Of a DNA stretch of 18,993 nucleotides, positions 15,729 through 18,993 are shown one piece after another; positions within the stretch are counted from its first letter, which is position 1, and every line of letters starts with the position of its first letter. The position numbers and the translations under genes are program-made. This DNA is from Dehalococcoidia bacterium CG2_30_46_19 (GTDB lineage Bacteria; Chloroflexota; Dehalococcoidia; GIF9; AB-539-J10). Below the pieces are notes generated by a model. The model worked only from the letters and a program-made list of their open reading frames with translations. It had not been told where the DNA came from and searched no databases. The stretch is taken from NCBI GenBank assembly GCA_001872925.1, contig MNYD01000001.1:1-18993 (forward strand), written 5' to 3'.

Positions 15729-16247
15729 ATGAAAGCAGTTACTAAAGTAATTGGCAAAAAAACTAAAATTGACCCTTCAGGGTTAGAGATTAATGAGAAG
15801 CTCCTAGCTATTGACCGTATAACCAAGGTAGTTAAAGGTGGTCGGCGTCTTCGTTACAGAGCTCTAGTGGTAGTTGGTGATAACAACGGGCATGTTGGAG
15901 TAGGGTTAAGTAAAGCCACTGGTGTTCCTGAAGCAATTCGCAAAGCTAACACAACAGCACAAAAGGAATTGATTGAGGTTCCACTTGCAGGTAATACCAT
16001 TCCCCACGAAGTTTTAGCCAAATTCGGGGCATCTAAGATTTTACTCAAACCGGCAGGACCCGGAACTGGCTTGGTCGCTAGTAACACGGTTAAGGCAGTA
16101 CTGGAATTAGCAGGGATAAAGGACATTCTTAGCAAATCCCTGGGTAGTCCTAATCGAGTTAATATAGCTAAGGCAACAATACTTGCCTTAGCAAACTTGA
16201 GGAAGCCAGAAATAGTTGTGAAGGACAAGCAAGATGCGGCAGGATGA
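15729..16247 (+). CDS. rpsE: 30S ribosomal protein uS5
   Basis: 30S protein at the mRNA entry channel that affects decoding accuracy and is the spectinomycin-resistance locus. The 172 residues include [26 protein letters not shown] (the N-terminal double-stranded RNA-binding-like domain and spectinomycin loop), [19 protein letters not shown], and the C-terminal [35 protein letters not shown]. The ATG follows a modest AAGG element. Its last 14 bases overlap rplO directly. In most bacteria rpmD (L30) lies between these two genes; here there is no room for it. Confidence 0.97.
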   Translation: MKAVTKVIGKKTKIDPSGLEINEKLLAIDRITKVVKGGRRLRYRALVVVGDNNGHVGVGLSKATGVPEAIRKANTTAQKELIEVPLAGNTIPHEVLAKFGASKILLKPAGPGTGLVASNTVKAVLELAGIKDILSKSLGSPNRVNIAKATILALANLRKPEIVVKDKQDAAG

Positions 16248-16677
16248 ATTAAGACCGTCTGTAGGTGCTAGACACAAGAAGAAGCGTGTTGGGAGAGGGA
16301 ACAGCAGTGGTCATGGTACCTATTCGGGGAGGGGATGCAAGGGACAAAAATCTCGCTCTGGAGGCAAGGTACGTCTTGGCTTTGAGGGTGGGCAATTGCC
16401 TCTTATAAAGCGATTACCTGAAAAAAGAGGTTTTACTAATGCCTTTAAAAAGAAATATAGTATTGTGAATGTAGGCAAGCTTAGCATATTTCCTGCTAAT
16501 ACCGAGGTAACCAGAGAGAAGCTCTTTGAAGCAGGGTTAATTGAGTCATTAAAGAATCCTGTCAAGATTTTAGGTACTGGTGATGTCCATCACTCGCTGT
16601 CTGTGAAAACCGACAGGCTGTCTACTGCTGCGCGAAAGAAGATATTATCTGCCGGTGGCAAGGTAAAAGAGATTTAA
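16234..16677 (+). CDS. rplO: 50S ribosomal protein uL15
   Basis: Late-assembling 50S protein. The 147-residue product has the glycine- and arginine-rich N-terminal extension [29 protein letters not shown] that threads into 23S rRNA, followed by [19 protein letters not shown] and a globular C-terminal domain ending with [11 protein letters not shown]. The ATG is inside rpsE, 8 bases after AAGGA, so it has its own ribosome site plus likely coupling. The junction replaces the common rpsE-rpmD-rplO order. secY starts on the base after the stop. Confidence 0.97.
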   Translation: MRQDELRPSVGARHKKKRVGRGNSSGHGTYSGRGCKGQKSRSGGKVRLGFEGGQLPLIKRLPEKRGFTNAFKKKYSIVNVGKLSIFPANTEVTREKLFEAGLIESLKNPVKILGTGDVHHSLSVKTDRLSTAARKKILSAGGKVKEI

Positions 16678-17994
16678 ATGCAGCGTAGGGAATCACAATC
16701 ACGTCTTATCCAGGCAATCAGAGACATGTTTCTGTTGCCAGATTTGAGGCGAAAACTCCTTTTTACCTTAGGCATTTTAGTTGTTTTCCGCTTTATAGCT
16801 CATGTCCTCTTGCCTGGCGTAGACTCTAATGCACTGAGTAACCTTTTCGAGCAAAACCAGCTTTTCGGTATGCTTGACCTCTTTAGTGGTGGTGCTATGA
16901 GGAGATTCAGTGTTGCTACTATGGGAGTTTATCCCTATATCACCTCCTCGATAATTATGCAGTTATTAGTGCCAGTCATTCCTAACCTCCAGGCTCTATC
17001 TCGACAAGGTGAAATTGGGCAACGCAAGATTAACCGCATTACTCACCTTCTAACAATACCTCTGGCGGCTTTGCAGGGTTATGGTATGCTGGTCATTCTA
17101 CAGGGACAAAATGTTTTTGTAGTAGCGTTTGAGCCACTAACCATTGTGACTGTAGTGATGTCAATGATGGCTACAACTATGTTTCTTGTGTGGTTAGGTG
17201 AATTGATTACTGAAAGAGGCATTGGAAATGGGATATCATTAATAATCTTTGCTGGTATCATAGCTGGATTGCCGACGATGCTGGGACAAAGCATCCTAGC
17301 TGCTTCTGATAACCTTATAGGGTTGGCTGTTTTTATTATCCTTGTTTTAGCCACTTTAGTGTTTGTAGTAGCATTTATTGAGGCGCATCGTCGTATCCCT
17401 GTACAGTATGCCCGCACCACTTTTCGCAGCGGGCGCATGTATCGACAATCAGGCGCAACTTATATCCCACTTCGGGTAAACACCGCTGGGATGATTCCTC
17501 TTATTTTTGCTATTGCTGTAGTGACACTTCCAGCAACAATTGCTAGCTATTTTGCTAACCCGTCATCCCCGAATTTTGCGAACACAATAATGAATGCTTT
17601 TAATCCTGGCGCCACCTTTCCTTTGGGGTTAGTTTACTGGGGAACATACTTTCTATTAGTAATTGGCTTTACTTTCTTTTACACCATGATAATATTCGAG
17701 CAACTGGGTCTGGCTAAGAGATTGCAAGAACAAGGTGGGTTCATCCCTGGGATTCGTCCCGGAAAAGCAACTGCTGATTATTTAGACCGTATTATCCGCC
17801 TCATTACATTTGGCGGTGCCCTCTCTCTGGGTTTAGTGGCAATTATGCCTTTCATTGCCCAAGGAATTACCAGCGTTGCCACGATAACAGTTTCCAGCAT
17901 GGCACTGCTCATAGTTGTTGGCGTTGCTTTAGATACTATGAAACAGGTAGAAGCTCAATTAACTATGCGGCGATATGAAGGTTTTTTGAGATAG
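16678..17994 (+). CDS. secY: Protein translocase channel subunit SecY
   Basis: Central subunit of the SecYEG membrane channel for secreted and membrane proteins. The 438 residues are normal length and show ten hydrophobic segments, the first near 28-46 and the last near 403-417. Family motifs include MGVYPYITSSIIMQLL (82-97, plug/TM2 region), ITERGIGNGISLIIF (177-191), RRIPVQYA (238-245), GIRPG in the cytoplasmic loop (358-362) and the C-terminal RRYEGFLR. The ATG abuts the rplO stop and has only a weak ribosome site, pointing to coupling with L15. Placement at the end of the spc cluster is the standard arrangement and links ribosome and translocon supply. Confidence 0.98.
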   Translation: MQRRESQSRLIQAIRDMFLLPDLRRKLLFTLGILVVFRFIAHVLLPGVDSNALSNLFEQNQLFGMLDLFSGGAMRRFSVATMGVYPYITSSIIMQLLVPVIPNLQALSRQGEIGQRKINRITHLLTIPLAALQGYGMLVILQGQNVFVVAFEPLTIVTVVMSMMATTMFLVWLGELITERGIGNGISLIIFAGIIAGLPTMLGQSILAASDNLIGLAVFIILVLATLVFVVAFIEAHRRIPVQYARTTFRSGRMYRQSGATYIPLRVNTAGMIPLIFAIAVVTLPATIASYFANPSSPNFANTIMNAFNPGATFPLGLVYWGTYFLLVIGFTFFYTMIIFEQLGLAKRLQEQGGFIPGIRPGKATADYLDRIIRLITFGGALSLGLVAIMPFIAQGITSVATITVSSMALLIVVGVALDTMKQVEAQLTMRRYEGFLR

Positions 17995-18007
17995 TGAGGG
18001 ATTAAGT

Positions 18008-18658
18008 ATGTATATTATTCTCCTAGGTGCTCCTGGTGCTGGTAAAGGAACACAAGCAGATAGACTATCCAGTGAATTAAATTTACCGCATATAGCTTCA
18101 GGCGATTTGTTTCGAGAGGCATTGAAGAAGGAAACTGAATTGGGCTTATTAGCTAAATCTTATATGGAACGAGGGGAATTAGTGCCTGATGAGGTAACTA
18201 TTAAAATGATTTTGCAGAGGATTGAGATGCCCGATTGCGTCTCTGGCTGTCTTTTTGATGGTTTTCCGCGAACATTGGCACAAGCCGAAGCATTAGATAA
18301 GGGTCTCGCTGATAAAGGTAAGAATATTGATAAGGTGCTATACATTAAGGTCTCCAATGAGGAGCTTTTGAAACGTCTCGGGGGGCGATGGCTTTGCCAA
18401 AATTGTCAGACTCCATATCATTTAATAACCGCACCACCAAAAGTACCTGGAAAATGTGATAAGTGTGGCGGTGAACTATATCAGCGAGAGGATGACAAAG
18501 AGGAGACGGTGAAAGAACGATTAAGAGTTTTCTTTGCTCAGACTATCCCGATAGTCGATTATTATAGGGGTCAAAGTAAGCTTATTGAGGTGAATGGTAA
18601 CCAAGGAATACAGGAGGTGGCTAAGAAAATAATGCTGTCATTGAGAAAAGCAAGGTAA
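18008..18658 (+). CDS. adk: Adenylate kinase, zinc-LID type
   Basis: Catalyses reversible transfer ATP + AMP = 2 ADP, balancing cytoplasmic adenine nucleotides. The 216 residues contain the P-loop GAPGAGKGT (7-15), SGDLFR (31-36), GFPR (85-88) that binds AMP, and a long LID domain with four cysteines (Cys130, Cys133, Cys150, Cys153), the zinc-stabilised LID seen in many Gram-positive and thermophilic lineages. The ATG follows GAGGG by 7 bases, 13 bases after secY. The secY-adk-map order is common in bacteria. Confidence 0.97.
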   Translation: MYIILLGAPGAGKGTQADRLSSELNLPHIASGDLFREALKKETELGLLAKSYMERGELVPDEVTIKMILQRIEMPDCVSGCLFDGFPRTLAQAEALDKGLADKGKNIDKVLYIKVSNEELLKRLGGRWLCQNCQTPYHLITAPPKVPGKCDKCGGELYQREDDKEETVKERLRVFFAQTIPIVDYYRGQSKLIEVNGNQGIQEVAKKIMLSLRKAR

Positions 18659-18670
18659 AGCGATTTTCAA

Positions 18671-18993
18671 ATGATAATTATAAAATCCCCTGAAGAAATA
18701 GCTATTATGCGTCAAAGTGGTAAAATCTTAGCAGCTATTTTGAGTAGGTTAAAAAAGGAAATAAGGTCAGGAATCAAAACGTGCTGCTTGGATGAGATTA
18801 TGGCTGAAGAGTTGAAGGTAAGGAACGTTAAATCTTCCTTCAAGGGTTATCAAGATTTCCCAGCTAATTTATGTGTTTCAGTGAACAATGAAGTAGTTCA
18901 TGGCATTCCTGGTGAGCGAGTATTAAAGGAGGGAGATATCGTTTCTCTGGACGGAGGGGTTATTTTTGAGGGTTTTCATTCTGATTCAGCCAT
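18671..18993 (+). CDS. map: Methionine aminopeptidase type I, 3'-truncated by window end
   Basis: Metalloenzyme that removes the initiator methionine from nascent proteins. Only the first 107 complete codons are visible. They begin MIIIKSPEEIAIMRQSGKI, typical of type I enzymes, and include the substrate-site histidine in VVHGIPG (His77) and the first two metal ligands, Asp94 in SLDGG and Asp105 in GFHSDSA. The remaining ligands (a His and two Glu in the family) lie beyond the window. The ATG is 13 bases after the adk stop with no strong Shine-Dalgarno element, so coupling to adk is likely. The frame is open to the edge, so the truncation is only a boundary effect. Confidence 0.95.
   Translation, partial: MIIIKSPEEIAIMRQSGKILAAILSRLKKEIRSGIKTCCLDEIMAEELKVRNVKSSFKGYQDFPANLCVSVNNEVVHGIPGERVLKEGDIVSLDGGVIFEGFHSDSA

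Noticed and set aside
15854..16228. 124-codon open frame on the - strand opposite rpsE
   Set aside because: Shadow of a highly conserved gene; no family resemblance.
1..18993. tRNA, rRNA, CRISPR, insertion sequence or integrated element
   Set aside because: No repeated spacers, transposase, integrase or RNA-gene patterns were seen; the window is nearly all conserved coding sequence.

Overview
This window is the core ribosomal-protein superoperon (str, S10 and spc clusters joined) of a bacterium, preceded by a small proteostasis block and one oppositely oriented radical SAM gene. The DNA is moderately AT-rich, genes are tightly packed, and GTG and TTG starts are common. Three features suggest Chloroflexota, possibly a Dehalococcoidia-like lineage: an S12 with a roughly 14-residue insertion before its PQKRGVC motif, a tiny bS22/mS38-type ribosomal protein, and the overall gene style. 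This placement is inference; no rRNA gene is present to confirm it.

Layout: 45-2899 (+) carries an Hsp20 small heat-shock protein and a complete LonA protease, probably one transcript. 2933-4768 (-) carries a B12-binding-fold radical SAM protein of the TIGR03960 type, convergent with lon. 4769-5002 is the only sizeable intergenic region (234 bases). It holds a divergent promoter region: a consensus-like promoter toward the radical SAM gene and several candidate promoters toward rpsL, two of them in a duplicated block. From 5003 to the right edge every gene is on the + strand: rpsL-rpsG-fusA-rpsJ-rplC-rplD-rplW-[bS22-like]-rplB-rpsS-rplV-rpsC-rplP-rpmC-rpsQ-rplN-rplX-rplE-rpsN-rpsH-rplF-rplR-rpsE-rplO-secY-adk-map (cut by the window end).

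Three departures from the textbook order stand out. There is no tuf between fusA and rpsJ. There is no rpmD (L30) between rpsE and rplO, which instead overlap by 14 bases. A 31-residue, very basic protein with the AURKAIP1/COX24 (bS22/mS38) pattern sits between rplW and rplB; it is short enough to be missed by ordinary gene calling, and I regard it as the most interesting item here.

Most genes supply parts of the 30S and 50S subunits. fusA supplies the translocase, secY the membrane channel for nascent proteins, adk adenylate balance, and map N-terminal methionine removal. Seven neighbouring gene pairs overlap by 4 to 32 bases, which suggests translational coupling. No tRNA, rRNA, CRISPR array, insertion sequence or canonical intrinsic terminator was seen.
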